From the NCBI RefSeq assembly GCF_030547245.1, contig NZ_JAUOQT010000010.1:1-64000 (forward strand): DNA of 64,000 nt. Reading direction: 5' to 3'. The DNA is from Oceanihabitans sp. 2_MG-2023. Its GTDB lineage: Bacteria > Bacteroidota > Bacteroidia > Flavobacteriales > Flavobacteriaceae. Positions 7,468 to 16,705 of the stretch are shown piece by piece (the first letter of the stretch is position 1; the number at the start of each line of letters is the position of its first letter). The notes beneath the pieces were generated by a model. That model was not told where the DNA came from. It was given only the letters and a program-made list of their open reading frames with translations, and made no database searches. A program made the translations under genes and the position numbers.

Positions 7468-8340
7468 TTAAATTCTAAATCTTCCTCCAACAGAAATGAC
7501 ACGTTGTAAGTACCAGAAATGTTGCGAAGCACTCTCGTTGCTATTACTTGTTGTTCTAATGTCTGGCATATTAATAAAACCACCTCTTAAATCGGTTTCT
7601 ATAAAAAAGTATTTATAGAAAGTAAGGTTTAGTCCAACGTTTAAAGAAACACCATAGCCAGCTACATGAAACTCATCATACCTTTCTTTTTGTAAAAGTG
7701 TCGTGTTTGTTTTTGGATATAGAGCTCCAGCACCAAAACCTTCGGTTAAATTTATTTGAAAGATATCGGTATTATTAATTTTTAAAAGGGAAGAAATATC
7801 ATCAAACCTATTAAACTCTAAATACACATAATTTAAGCCATTGGTGTGTTCGAATTTTAAGAAGTCTTCGGAAACAAAATAGGAGTCTCCACTAAATTCT
7901 TGGTTGTAAATGCTGCCTTCTTCGTCTTCCGGAAGGTCTATATAGCCACTAACATTTTTATATTTATTTCTTTTCATTACATATTTCATATGGTCTACAC
8001 CAAAAGCGATATTGTATTTGTTAGAAATAAAATAACCAACCTTCACATTGGTTTGCGGTATGGTCATTCGTGTAGGGTTAATATAATCGATATGCCAACC
8101 TTTTGGTTTGTCTTTAGCAGAAGCATCGTGAATGGTAAAGTCGTAACCTTCCCCTTGAAATCTAATATCCGATTTAGAAAAGGTTTCTCTGTTTCCTCCC
8201 CAGCTTATAAAAAACTTTCCTTTGTTATTCGCTGTGTATTTTTCGGTATTAATTTCTACTTGCGTTTCTTGAGCAGTTGTAAATACAGAAAATAATATTA
8301 AGCTAAATAGTGCTAGTTTTGTTTGCGTAGCATTTTTCAT
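7468..8340 (-). CDS. Putative outer-membrane beta-barrel protein
   Basis: A 290-residue protein with a signal peptide ending near residue 23 (FSVFTTAQE). The body alternates aromatic and polar residues in strand-like stretches (KVGYFISNKYNIAFGVDHMKYV, FFIETDLRGGF) and ends in VGGRFRI, as expected of an outer-membrane barrel. No specific family is recognised. It shares direction with kdsA, 21 nt downstream of that gene's stop. Confidence 0.6.
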   Translation of the reverse strand: MKNATQTKLALFSLILFSVFTTAQETQVEINTEKYTANNKGKFFISWGGNRETFSKSDIRFQGEGYDFTIHDASAKDKPKGWHIDYINPTRMTIPQTNVKVGYFISNKYNIAFGVDHMKYVMKRNKYKNVSGYIDLPEDEEGSIYNQEFSGDSYFVSEDFLKFEHTNGLNYVYLEFNRFDDISSLLKINNTDIFQINLTEGFGAGALYPKTNTTLLQKERYDEFHVAGYGVSLNVGLNLTFYKYFFIETDLRGGFINMPDIRTTSNSNESASQHFWYLQRVISVGGRFRI

Positions 8341-8361
8341 TACAAATATGATTTGGGATAA

Positions 8362-9180
8362 TTATAATGCGTTTATAGTTTTTCTAATAGCTACCAAATT
8401 GGTGAGCAATTTTTCTAAATTATCTAAATGCAACATATTAGCGCCATCACTTTTAGCATTTGCAGGATCAAAATGTGTTTCAATAAATAAACCATCAACA
8501 TTATTTACAATTCCAGCTCTAGCTATAGTTTCTATCATATCTGGTCTTCCTCCAGTTACACCAACACTTTGATTTGGCTGTTGTAAAGAATGTGTTACGT
8601 CTAAAACCGTAGGTGCGTATTTGCGCATGGTTGGTATGCCACGAAAATCTACAATCATGTCTTGGTAGCCAAACATGGTACCTCTATCTGTAATCCATGC
8701 TTTATCGCTTCCTGAATCCTTTACTTTCTGTACTGCGTGTTTCATGGCTTCGGGACTCATAAATTGCCCTTTTTTTAAGTTTACCACTTTACCTGTTTTT
8801 GCGGCAGCAACGACCAAGTCGGTTTGACGCACTAAAAATGCTGGGATTTGTAAAACATCTACATATTTTGCAGCAAACGCAGCATCGCTAGCTTCATGAA
8901 TATCTGTAACCGTTGGTACATCAAATTTTTCGGAAACTTTCTTTAAAATCTCTAGAGCTTTTTCATCTCCAATTCCTGTAAAACTGTCAATTCTACTTCG
9001 GTTTGCTTTTTTAAAACTCCCTTTAAAGATATAAGGAATCTCTAATTTGTTAGTAATTTCTACTACTTTTTCGGCTATCCGAAATGCCATTTCTTCACTC
9101 TCAATAGCACAAGGTCCTGCTAAAAGGAAAAAATTATTAGAATTGGTATGTTTTATTTTTGGAATATCTTGAAGATTCAT
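8362..9180 (-). CDS. kdsA: 3-deoxy-8-phosphooctulonate synthase (KDO 8-phosphate synthase)
   Basis: A 272-residue TIM-barrel enzyme that condenses phosphoenolpyruvate with arabinose 5-phosphate to make KDO 8-phosphate for lipopolysaccharide core. Diagnostic segments are LLAGPCAIES near the N-terminus, FKGSFKKANRSR, TDIHE, QIPAFLVRQTDL, KKGQFMSPEAM, TDRGTMFGY and GRPDMIETIARAG. Length is normal for the family. The ATG at 9180 is used. A -7 element lies 20 bp upstream (9200-9207). Confidence 0.97.
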   Translation of the reverse strand: MNLQDIPKIKHTNSNNFFLLAGPCAIESEEMAFRIAEKVVEITNKLEIPYIFKGSFKKANRSRIDSFTGIGDEKALEILKKVSEKFDVPTVTDIHEASDAAFAAKYVDVLQIPAFLVRQTDLVVAAAKTGKVVNLKKGQFMSPEAMKHAVQKVKDSGSDKAWITDRGTMFGYQDMIVDFRGIPTMRKYAPTVLDVTHSLQQPNQSVGVTGGRPDMIETIARAGIVNNVDGLFIETHFDPANAKSDGANMLHLDNLEKLLTNLVAIRKTINAL

Positions 9181-9199
9181 CAACTTAAAATTTAAGCGA

Positions 9200-9207
9200 C
9201 AAAGGTA
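9200..9207 (-). promoter_or_regulatory. -7 promoter element of kdsA
   Basis: CAAAGGTA on the plus strand reads TACCTTTG on the minus strand, a perfect match to the Bacteroidota -7 consensus TAnnTTTG, 19 nt before the kdsA start codon. Confidence 0.65.
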
Positions 9208-9213
9208 ATCAAT

Positions 9214-9573
9214 TTAAAAAGTTTTTTTCATACTATTTCTCATAATCCATAATGCCATGAAAAAGTTAGCGGCAACTGTTAATCCACCATAAAGAGCAAA
9301 CTGTTTTGAAGCATTAGATATGGTAACAATATGAAATAAATCAGATAAGTATGCTAATATCATATACGAAGATAAACACACAAATGTAATACCTAATCCA
9401 AAGTTTAATTTCTTATTAGGTTTTATTAGTTGCCATAAAAACGGGATACCAAATAATAAAATAGGATAGGCAGAAACACCTTCACTTTTATTTATATCTG
9501 TAAACCAATAAGCAATTATTGTTAAGTAATATAGATATGGGATGAATTTGGAGTACTTACTAATTTGGTTCAT
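9214..9573 (-). CDS. Hypothetical four-helix membrane protein
   Basis: A 119-residue protein with four predicted membrane helices (about residues 10-26, 36-50, 58-78 and 92-112) and a short basic C-terminus. No family is recognised. It lies upstream of kdsA in the same direction, and the kdsA promoter sits in the 33-bp gap. Confidence 0.55.
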   Translation of the reverse strand: MNQISKYSKFIPYLYYLTIIAYWFTDINKSEGVSAYPILLFGIPFLWQLIKPNKKLNFGLGITFVCLSSYMILAYLSDLFHIVTISNASKQFALYGGLTVAANFFMALWIMRNSMKKTF

Positions 9574-9888
9574 AATGCTATTAATTTTTAATTAGGGATA
9601 ATTTGTAATTCTGTTTAGTTGTTTTAGGGAACAATTAAATATTAGAACGAAAAGTAGTAAGAAAAATTACAGTATTTTTCAATTATAACAAATTATTAAC
9701 TAAAAAAGAATTGATATGTTAAAATGTAATATCAATAATCGGTAATGTAATAAAGCAGTAGCGATTTTGAGCTGTTTTTATAATGTATTGAAATCCAGTA
9801 TATTTTATGGAAATTAGAAATAATTTATAAGATGCATATATTCACAAGAATTTAATGTACCTTTGCACGCTTAAAATAAGGCACTATT
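9574..9888. other. Intergenic region upstream of typA
   Basis: About 315 bp of AT-rich DNA between divergent genes. Apart from the typA -7 element near its right end, no gene, hairpin or repeat is evident. Confidence 0.5.
9858..9865 (+). promoter_or_regulatory. -7 promoter element of typA
   Basis: TACCTTTG matches the Bacteroidota -7 consensus perfectly and lies 23 nt before the typA ATG. A convincing -33 TTTG at the right spacing was not found. Confidence 0.65.
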
Positions 9889-11688
9889 ATGGCTAATATT
9901 AAAAACATTGCAATTATTGCACACGTAGATCATGGTAAAACTACATTAGTAGATAAAATCATGTACCATTGTCAACTCTTTAGAGAAAACCAGAATACTG
10001 GTGATTTAATTCTAGATAACAACGATTTAGAAAGAGAAAGAGGAATTACAATTACTTCTAAAAACGTATCGGTAGTATACAAAGACACAAAAATTAATAT
10101 CATTGATACTCCTGGTCACGCCGATTTTGGTGGAGAAGTAGAGCGTGTATTAAATATGGCTGATGGTGTTGTACTATTGGTAGATGCTTTTGAAGGGCCA
10201 ATGCCTCAAACACGTTTCGTATTACAAAAAGCAATTGATTTAGGCTTAAAACCTTGTGTTGTTGTAAATAAAGTAGATAAAGAAAACTGTACTCCAGATG
10301 AGGTACATGAAAAAGTTTTCGATCTTATGTTCGAATTAGGAGCAGAAGAGTGGCAACTAGATTTCCCTACGGTATACGGTTCTGCAAAGAACAACTGGAT
10401 GAGTGACGATTGGAAAGTAGAAACGGAAAATGTAGAACCATTATTAGATATGGTTATAGAGCATGTTCCTACACCAAAATTTGAAGAAGGAACAACACAA
10501 ATGTTAATTACATCTTTAGATTTCTCTTCCTTTACAGGTCGTATTGCAATTGGTAGATTACAAAGAGGAAGTCTTGTAGAAGGACAACAGGTTTCTTTAG
10601 TAAAAGCAGATGGAACAACTACAAAAACAAGAATTAAAGAATTATTTATTTTTGAAGGTCTAGGACGTAAAAAAGTACAAAGCGTTCAAACTGGAGATAT
10701 TTGTGCACTTGTTGGTGTTGAAGGATTTGAAATTGGAGACACTGTTGCCGATATAGAAAATCCAGAAGGTTTAAAATCTATTGCGATAGATGAACCAACA
10801 ATGAGTATGTTATTTACAATTAACGATTCGCCTTTCTTTGGTAAAGATGGTAAATATGTAACATCTCGTCATATAAAAGATCGTTTAGCAAAAGAATTAG
10901 AAAAAAACTTAGCACTTCGTTTAGGCGAAACTGATACTGCAGATAAGTTTATGGTTTTTGGTCGTGGTGTATTACACTTATCGGTTTTAATCGAAACAAT
11001 GCGTCGTGAAGGTTATGAACTTCAAATTGGACAACCACAAGTAATCATTAAAGAAATTGATGGTGTTAAATGTGAACCAATAGAAGAGTTAACTATTGAT
11101 CTTCCAGAAACAGTCTCTGGAAAAGCGGTAGAGTTTGTAACCAAACGTAAAGGGGAGTTATTAAGCATGGTTGCTAAAGGAGAACGTATGATTTGTGAGT
11201 TTATAATCCCTTCTCGTGGTATTATTGGTTTACGTAACCAATTACTAACAGCTACTGCTGGAGAGGCTATTATGGCACACCGTTTTAAAGAATACCAGCC
11301 TTTAAAAGGAGAGATTCCTGGACGTATTTCAGGTTCTTTAATATCTATGGAAAATGGTACTGCTATTCCTTATTCTATTGATAAATTACAAGATAGAGGG
11401 AAATTCTTTATTGAACCAGGAGAGAGTGTTTACGAAGGACAAGTAATTGGTGAGAATTCTCGTCAAGATGATATGGCTGTAAATATTACAAAAGCTAAAA
11501 AGCAAAGTAATGTACGTAGTTCTGGAGCAGATGATAAAGCTAAAATTGTACCGGCAATTAAATTTAGCTTAGAAGAGGCTTTAGAATATATTCAAAAAGA
11601 CGAATATGTAGAAGTTACTCCAAATCACTTACGTTTACGTAAAATTTGGTTATCGGAAACAGATCGTAAAAGAAACAAGATCGCTTAA
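9889..11688 (+). CDS. typA: Translational GTPase TypA/BipA
   Basis: A 599-residue ribosome-binding GTPase of the translation-factor class, involved in 50S subunit assembly and stress adaptation. Visible motifs are G1 AHVDHGKT (residues 11-18), the switch-I segment RGITI, G3 DTPGH (73-77) and G4 NKVD (127-130), then domain II and an EF-G-like domain V. The C-terminal BipA-specific domain includes GKAVEFVTKRKGE and TPNHLRLRKIWLSE. Length is normal. The next gene starts 11 nt downstream, so they may be cotranscribed. Confidence 0.97.
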   Translation: MANIKNIAIIAHVDHGKTTLVDKIMYHCQLFRENQNTGDLILDNNDLERERGITITSKNVSVVYKDTKINIIDTPGHADFGGEVERVLNMADGVVLLVDAFEGPMPQTRFVLQKAIDLGLKPCVVVNKVDKENCTPDEVHEKVFDLMFELGAEEWQLDFPTVYGSAKNNWMSDDWKVETENVEPLLDMVIEHVPTPKFEEGTTQMLITSLDFSSFTGRIAIGRLQRGSLVEGQQVSLVKADGTTTKTRIKELFIFEGLGRKKVQSVQTGDICALVGVEGFEIGDTVADIENPEGLKSIAIDEPTMSMLFTINDSPFFGKDGKYVTSRHIKDRLAKELEKNLALRLGETDTADKFMVFGRGVLHLSVLIETMRREGYELQIGQPQVIIKEIDGVKCEPIEELTIDLPETVSGKAVEFVTKRKGELLSMVAKGERMICEFIIPSRGIIGLRNQLLTATAGEAIMAHRFKEYQPLKGEIPGRISGSLISMENGTAIPYSIDKLQDRGKFFIEPGESVYEGQVIGENSRQDDMAVNITKAKKQSNVRSSGADDKAKIVPAIKFSLEEALEYIQKDEYVEVTPNHLRLRKIWLSETDRKRNKIA

Positions 11689-11699
11689 GTAAAACTTAA

Positions 11700-12458
11700 G
11701 TGCTCAACAAAAAAACATTACGTCAAATAGTCCACTCTAATTATGTGGATTTATTTGGCGTAATTTTGGTTTTGGCCATTTGTATTTATAGAGATTTTCA
11801 TGAAACCATTTATTTTAATGGAAAGATCGTATTTGGGATTCCTTTTGTAGAGCTGTATGCATATATTGTAAAAGGAGCTTTCCCAATTGGGCTTTTGTCT
11901 ACTTTGGGAGCTGTTGTGTCTTTGTTAGCAGCAAGAATGATAGTTAAACAGCAAAACTTAGGAAATCTTATTGGTATTTTTACAACCGTTAATTCTGGTG
12001 TTATCGATTACCTTTTTGGTAACCGCTCTGCAATTATTACCTATCCTTTAACTTTTGTAATCGCTATAATAGCAACAAAAAAATGGCATGATGGGGAACG
12101 CGTAAAAAAAGCAGATGCAAAGTATTATTTGTTAATTTTTAGTGCTTTTTTGGTTTCCTATACATTAGTTTTTTTAGGGTTTTATTGGTTTGGTACAAAT
12201 ATTACTAATCCGTTTTTTAAGCACACTGTGGCTATTATTTTTGGTATTTCTTTGGTAGGAAACATAAGTACAGCTTTTAAATACGAACAGACATTTTTAA
12301 CTTGGTCTTTTTATAACTTAGTGCAAATTATAAAAAATGTAATTCAAGGAAATATTGCTAATGTTGTAAAGTATGTTTTTTATATTATTAATGCTATACT
12401 TACTTTTTTTGACTGGAAAATAAATGGAGATATTAAATCTAAAGATATAAGTGAGTAG
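11700..12458 (+). CDS. PnuC-like membrane transporter (probable)
   Basis: A 252-residue protein with about seven membrane helices. Two internal sections resemble the PnuC family of nicotinamide riboside and related vitamin transporters: GNLIGIFTTVNSGVIDYLFG followed by a helix ending in KKW, and a C-terminal stretch with QxxLTWxxYN, QGNIANVVKYVFYIINA and DW. It starts at GTG 11 nt after typA. The ligand cannot be inferred, because no salvage or vitamin gene is adjacent. A generic membrane protein is the alternative. Confidence 0.55.
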   Translation: MLNKKTLRQIVHSNYVDLFGVILVLAICIYRDFHETIYFNGKIVFGIPFVELYAYIVKGAFPIGLLSTLGAVVSLLAARMIVKQQNLGNLIGIFTTVNSGVIDYLFGNRSAIITYPLTFVIAIIATKKWHDGERVKKADAKYYLLIFSAFLVSYTLVFLGFYWFGTNITNPFFKHTVAIIFGISLVGNISTAFKYEQTFLTWSFYNLVQIIKNVIQGNIANVVKYVFYIINAILTFFDWKINGDIKSKDISE

Positions 12459-12496
12459 TAAAGTTTAAGTTTACTATATTTACAAAAAATTTTAAT

Positions 12497-12694
12497 ATGC
12501 ATTTTTTATATTTCGATCCAGGTTTAGGAGCAATGATTGTTCAAGCAGTTGTAGCAGCAGTTGCAGGAGTTGTTTTGTTTTCAAAAGGGTTAATGTATAA
12601 AATAAAAACACTTTTAGGGTTTTCTAAAAACCAAGAAGAAGAAATGTTTGATGATATTGAAATTAAAGATCAAGATACAGAAAATAAACAATAG
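12497..12694 (+). CDS. Small membrane protein of the polysaccharide cluster
   Basis: A 65-residue protein with one membrane helix (about residues 10-30, rich in Ala and Val), a short basic segment and an acidic tail (EEEMFDDIEIKDQDTE). It begins MHFLYFDPGLGAMIVQA, a start I recall from tiny proteins beside methyltransferase and sulfatase-fold genes in surface-polysaccharide loci. It ends 3 nt before the methyltransferase gene. An adaptor or membrane-targeting role is conjecture. Confidence 0.65.
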   Translation: MHFLYFDPGLGAMIVQAVVAAVAGVVLFSKGLMYKIKTLLGFSKNQEEEMFDDIEIKDQDTENKQ

Positions 12695-12697
12695 TTC

Positions 12698-14086
12698 GTG
12701 GTAGATAATAGCAAGCATGCTTCTTCATTTAGAGATCCTTCTGGTTATATTTTTACGGAAGAAGGCGTTATTAAAAGAGCTATTTTTCCTATATATTTTA
12801 AGCAATACGAAGCGCTAACTACTTCTGGATTTTTTGATAGTTTATTTATAAACAAACTATTAATTCCGCATAGCGAAAAATCTAAAACCGGAGATAAAAT
12901 TGTTATTCAGCCAGATCATATTCCGTTTATAAGCTACCCTTACGAATGGAGTTTTAATATGTATAAAGAAGCTGCTTTATTAACACTTAAGCTTCAGAAG
13001 TACAGTTTAGAAAAAGGTTTTTCACTTAAAGATGCAACGGCTTTTAACATTGCTTTTCATGAAGGCAAAGCTATTTTTATAGATACACTTTCTTTCGATT
13101 TCTATCAAGAAAACTCACCTTGGCGCGCATACAAACAATTTATTACTCATTTTTTAGGTCCTTTAGTTTTAGCACATTATCATGGTGCACAATCTTTAAA
13201 GTTGATGAGCAATTTTATAGATGGAATTCCTATTAAAATGCTAGCTTCTATGCTTCCGTTTAAAACCAAAATGAATCCTTTTTTGTATTCTAATATTCAT
13301 TTGTTAGCCAAATTTGAAGATAAGCATAACGAAGACTATAAAGGGGAATCTAAAGCTTCCGCTTTGTCTAAAAAAGGACAATTAAATATCATACAAAGTT
13401 TGTATGATTATATCAAAAAACTGTCTTTAAAAGAGCATAGCGAATGGGGGAATTATTATGATAAAACCAATTATAGTACAGATGCTTTTGTGGAAAAATC
13501 TGCAATAATTAATTCGTGGATTACCAATTTAAACACGAAAACGCTAATTGATGTTGGTGGAAATGATGGTACTTTTGTTAGAAAAATAACTACAGACTTA
13601 CAGCAAGCTCTGGTTTGTGATATCGATAATAACGCAGTAGATTTTAATTATAAAGCCATTAGAGAAAATAAAGAATCCTTTATTACTCCTTTTGTTTTAG
13701 ATGTTTTAAATCCGTCTGCAGCCATAGGTTTTCAAAATAAAGAACGGGATTCTTTTATAAATAGAATGAAAGATTTTACGCCAGATGTTACATTAGCATT
13801 GGCGGTTATTCACCACATGTCTTTATCTGGTAACGTAACTTTTGAAATGTCTGCGCAGTTTTTCGCATCGTTTTCTAAGCACTTGGTTATCGAATTCCCA
13901 AAACGAAACGATTCTTGGGTACAACGCTTGTTAAGTAGTAAGGTAGATTTTAAAGATTATTTTGATTGGTATTCTTTAGAGAATTTTGAAACCGCTTATG
14001 CTATATATTTTGAGGTAATAGAAAAAAAATCTATAGCAAATAGCGAACGCGTGATGTATTTGCTAAAGCCGAAAGATGTTAAATAA
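12698..14086 (+). CDS. SAM-dependent methyltransferase of surface-polysaccharide type
   Basis: A 462-residue soluble protein. The N-terminal half (FRDPSGYIF...EGVIKRAI, then GFSLKDATAFNIAFHEGKAIFIDTLSF) is a domain known from NoeA-like nodulation and polysaccharide methyltransferases. The C-terminal half carries a Rossmann methyltransferase with LIDVGGNDGTFV near residues 286-297, CDIDNNAVDFNY, and LALAVIHHMSL. The start is GTG, 3 nt after the small membrane-protein gene. The 3' end overlaps the sulfatase-fold gene by 11 bp. It probably methylates a glycan component; the substrate is unknown. Confidence 0.8.
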   Translation: MVDNSKHASSFRDPSGYIFTEEGVIKRAIFPIYFKQYEALTTSGFFDSLFINKLLIPHSEKSKTGDKIVIQPDHIPFISYPYEWSFNMYKEAALLTLKLQKYSLEKGFSLKDATAFNIAFHEGKAIFIDTLSFDFYQENSPWRAYKQFITHFLGPLVLAHYHGAQSLKLMSNFIDGIPIKMLASMLPFKTKMNPFLYSNIHLLAKFEDKHNEDYKGESKASALSKKGQLNIIQSLYDYIKKLSLKEHSEWGNYYDKTNYSTDAFVEKSAIINSWITNLNTKTLIDVGGNDGTFVRKITTDLQQALVCDIDNNAVDFNYKAIRENKESFITPFVLDVLNPSAAIGFQNKERDSFINRMKDFTPDVTLALAVIHHMSLSGNVTFEMSAQFFASFSKHLVIEFPKRNDSWVQRLLSSKVDFKDYFDWYSLENFETAYAIYFEVIEKKSIANSERVMYLLKPKDVK

Positions 14087-15566
14087 TTTAAGAAATAAGG
14101 TTGTTGATTTTATTGATAGTAAAAAAGAAACTCCAATTATTGCTGCTCTTGCAGCAGGACTTTATCCTTTGTTATATTATTATGATAAGAATTTTACTTT
14201 AGTAAATTCTTGGAGTCAGTTTTTTTTCTTTGCATTTATATATATACTTATTCCTGCAGTTAGTTTTTATCTGCTTTATAAGTTTTTTTTTAAAACTAGC
14301 TTTTTAAAAAAGTATAGCGGCTATATATTACCAGTTTTAAACCTATCTATATTTACTTTTCTAATAATTTTAAGCACATTTGGATTTGATAATAAGGAAA
14401 ATTTTTTATTATTATTAATACCAATTGCTCTAGGTGTTTTATTAAAAAAGCATTTTAAAAAAGTAATTGTATTTCAGCTCCTACTTTCCTGTTTTGTTTT
14501 TTCAAAATTACTACCAAATTTTCACAGACACTTAACATACTCTAGCGCTTGGATGCAACAACCAGATACTATTGAAGAAGTGCTATTTAAAAAAAGACCT
14601 AATGTTTATATTATTCAACCAGATGGTTATGCAAATTTTGCTGAATTAAATAAGAGTAATTATAATTATGATAATAGTAAATTTGAATCTTTTTTAGTAG
14701 AAAATAATTTTAAACTGTATCCTAATTATAGAAGTAATTACAGTTCAACTTTAAGTTCAAACAGTTCTATGTTTTCTATGAAACACCATTATTTCCATGA
14801 GCCAAAGCCAGGAATGAATGAGCTTTATAATGCAAGAGATATTATTGTTGGAAAAAACCCTGTAATTTCTATTTTTAAAAAGAATAATTATAAGACCCTT
14901 TTATTACTTGAAAAGCCTTATTTATTATTAAATAGACCCGAAATAGAATATGATTATTCCAATCTAATAAATAAAGAGGTCTCTTATTTATCCAAAGGAA
15001 ATGTTATTGTAAGAGATCTAGTAAAAGATTTGGAAACTTCTATAATAAGTAATGCTAAAACTAATAATTTCTATTTTATTGAAAAAATAAAACCTGGGCA
15101 TATAGCTAATTATAAAAGCGGTTCAAAAGGTGCTGATATTGGAAGATTAAATTATTTAAAGGAGCTAGAAGAATCAAATGTCTGGTTAAAACAAACTATT
15201 GATATTATAACTAAAAATGATTCTAATAGTTTGATAGTAGTGGTAGCAGATCATGGCGGCTTTGTTGGTATGGATTATACTTCACAGTCTAAAGTAAAAC
15301 AAACAGAAAGAGATTTGGTATACACTATTTTTACTTCTGCTTTAGCTATTAAATGGCCAAATCAAGCTCCGAATTTTGATGATAAACTAAAAACGAATGT
15401 AAATTTGTTTCGAATTTTATTTGCTTACTTAAGTGAAAATGAACAGTATTTAGAACACCTTCAAGAAGATAAAAGTTATACTATTATAGAAAAAAAGGCT
15501 CCTTTTGGAGTTTATGAACTAATTAATGAAGAAGGGGAAGTTGTTTTTAATAAAATTCAATTTTGA
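14076..15566 (+). CDS. Membrane-anchored sulfatase/LTA-synthase-fold enzyme, paralogue 1
   Basis: A 496-residue protein with about four N-terminal membrane helices (residues 24-145) and a C-terminal alkaline-phosphatase-superfamily domain. Metal and nucleophile motifs are visible: QPDGY at 181-185, SNYSST at 220-225 with the candidate nucleophile Thr225, and VADHGG at 390-395. Such enzymes transfer or hydrolyse phospho- or sulfo-groups at the cell surface. A close paralogue lies at 18228-19700, with the same opening (KxTPIIAxLxxGLYPLLYxY). The setting suggests decoration of a surface glycan. Confidence 0.8.
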   Translation: MLNNLRNKVVDFIDSKKETPIIAALAAGLYPLLYYYDKNFTLVNSWSQFFFFAFIYILIPAVSFYLLYKFFFKTSFLKKYSGYILPVLNLSIFTFLIILSTFGFDNKENFLLLLIPIALGVLLKKHFKKVIVFQLLLSCFVFSKLLPNFHRHLTYSSAWMQQPDTIEEVLFKKRPNVYIIQPDGYANFAELNKSNYNYDNSKFESFLVENNFKLYPNYRSNYSSTLSSNSSMFSMKHHYFHEPKPGMNELYNARDIIVGKNPVISIFKKNNYKTLLLLEKPYLLLNRPEIEYDYSNLINKEVSYLSKGNVIVRDLVKDLETSIISNAKTNNFYFIEKIKPGHIANYKSGSKGADIGRLNYLKELEESNVWLKQTIDIITKNDSNSLIVVVADHGGFVGMDYTSQSKVKQTERDLVYTIFTSALAIKWPNQAPNFDDKLKTNVNLFRILFAYLSENEQYLEHLQEDKSYTIIEKKAPFGVYELINEEGEVVFNKIQF

Positions 15567-16705
15567 TTCTTTAATCCTAGAATACTAAAAAAGAAACTGA
15601 AAATAATTATTTGAATCCCTAATTGTAATGCTATAACAGCAGGTATAATACTTCGAATGGTAGTTTTTATATTTAGGTTTCCAAAGTTTAAAGCCTTCCA
15701 GTTCGAAAAGCCATTATAACTTAGACCTAATCCTATTAATAGTATAACGAAACCAAGAATAAGCCCTTTTTCTAAGTTTAAGAAGTGGAATAACTTATTG
15801 TATCTATTACTTTTGGGGAGTAAGCCATTTTCTACAGCATAAATTTTTGTTAATGCATAAAATACTATAAACTGAAAACCTATAAGTAAAAAGGTTGAAG
15901 TGTAAAGTAAGGTGTGCACATCTAATGTAAATGTTTCAAAAACTAACGGGCTTTTAATTAATAAAGTAGAAAAAATAAAACCAACTAAAAATAGAAGAAT
16001 ACCAGGATATAAAAACAACCAGTTAGGAGCATATAGCATTAAAAAACGTAAATGTCTCCAACCATCTCGCCACGTGTTTAAATGCGGAGGTCTTGATCTT
16101 CCATCTTCATGTAAAATGGTTGATACTTCTGCTATAGTTAGGTTGTTAAGTTTAGATTTCACGATCATTTCTGATGCAAACTCCATTCCTGTAGTTTGTA
16201 AATTCATTTTGTAATACGCTTCTTTAGAAAATCCTCTTAAACCACAGTGAAAGTCACCAATATGGATTTTAAAAAACAATCTCCCAATAAACGATAATAC
16301 AGGGTTTCCTAAATATTTATGAAGCAAAGGCATTGCGCCTTTTTTTATTCCACCTTTAAACCTGTTTCCCATAACAAGATCATTACCATTTCTTAGCTCT
16401 TTTAAGTAAGGTAAAAGTGCTTCAAAATCATAACTATCGTCAGCATCCCCCATAATTATATACTTGCCATTTGCAGCTTCAATACCACCTCTAAGGGCAG
16501 AGCCATAGCCTTTATTTTTAACAGTAATGACTCTGGCGTTTAGTTTTTTGGCTATTTCTTGTGAACCATCAGTACTACCATTGTCTGCAATAACTACTTC
16601 TCCAGAAACAGCATGAAGCTTCATAAAGGTGAATGCTTTTACAATACAGGTTTCTAGGGTTTCTGCTTCGTTTAAACACGGCATTACAACAGATAGTTCA
16701 ATCAT
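15557..16705 (-). CDS. Family 2 glycosyltransferase, polyprenyl-phosphate-sugar synthase type
   Basis: A 382-residue protein. The N-terminal 230 residues form a GT-A domain with VVMPCLNEAETL, ADNGSTDGS, the metal-binding DADDSYD and GDFHCGLRGF, as in dolichyl-phosphate glucose or mannose synthases. The C-terminal part has four membrane helices, like the family members that sit in the inner membrane. It overlaps the next upstream gene (GT-C-like) by 8 bp. Together they would make a lipid-linked sugar and use it on the outer face. Its 3' end overlaps the sulfatase-fold gene by 10 bp. Confidence 0.85.
   Translation of the reverse strand: MIELSVVMPCLNEAETLETCIVKAFTFMKLHAVSGEVVIADNGSTDGSQEIAKKLNARVITVKNKGYGSALRGGIEAANGKYIIMGDADDSYDFEALLPYLKELRNGNDLVMGNRFKGGIKKGAMPLLHKYLGNPVLSFIGRLFFKIHIGDFHCGLRGFSKEAYYKMNLQTTGMEFASEMIVKSKLNNLTIAEVSTILHEDGRSRPPHLNTWRDGWRHLRFLMLYAPNWLFLYPGILLFLVGFIFSTLLIKSPLVFETFTLDVHTLLYTSTFLLIGFQFIVFYALTKIYAVENGLLPKSNRYNKLFHFLNLEKGLILGFVILLIGLGLSYNGFSNWKALNFGNLNIKTTIRSIIPAVIALQLGIQIIIFSFFFSILGLKNQN

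Noticed and set aside
8348-8572. Plus-strand frame opposite kdsA
   Set aside because: Antisense shadow of a strongly conserved gene.
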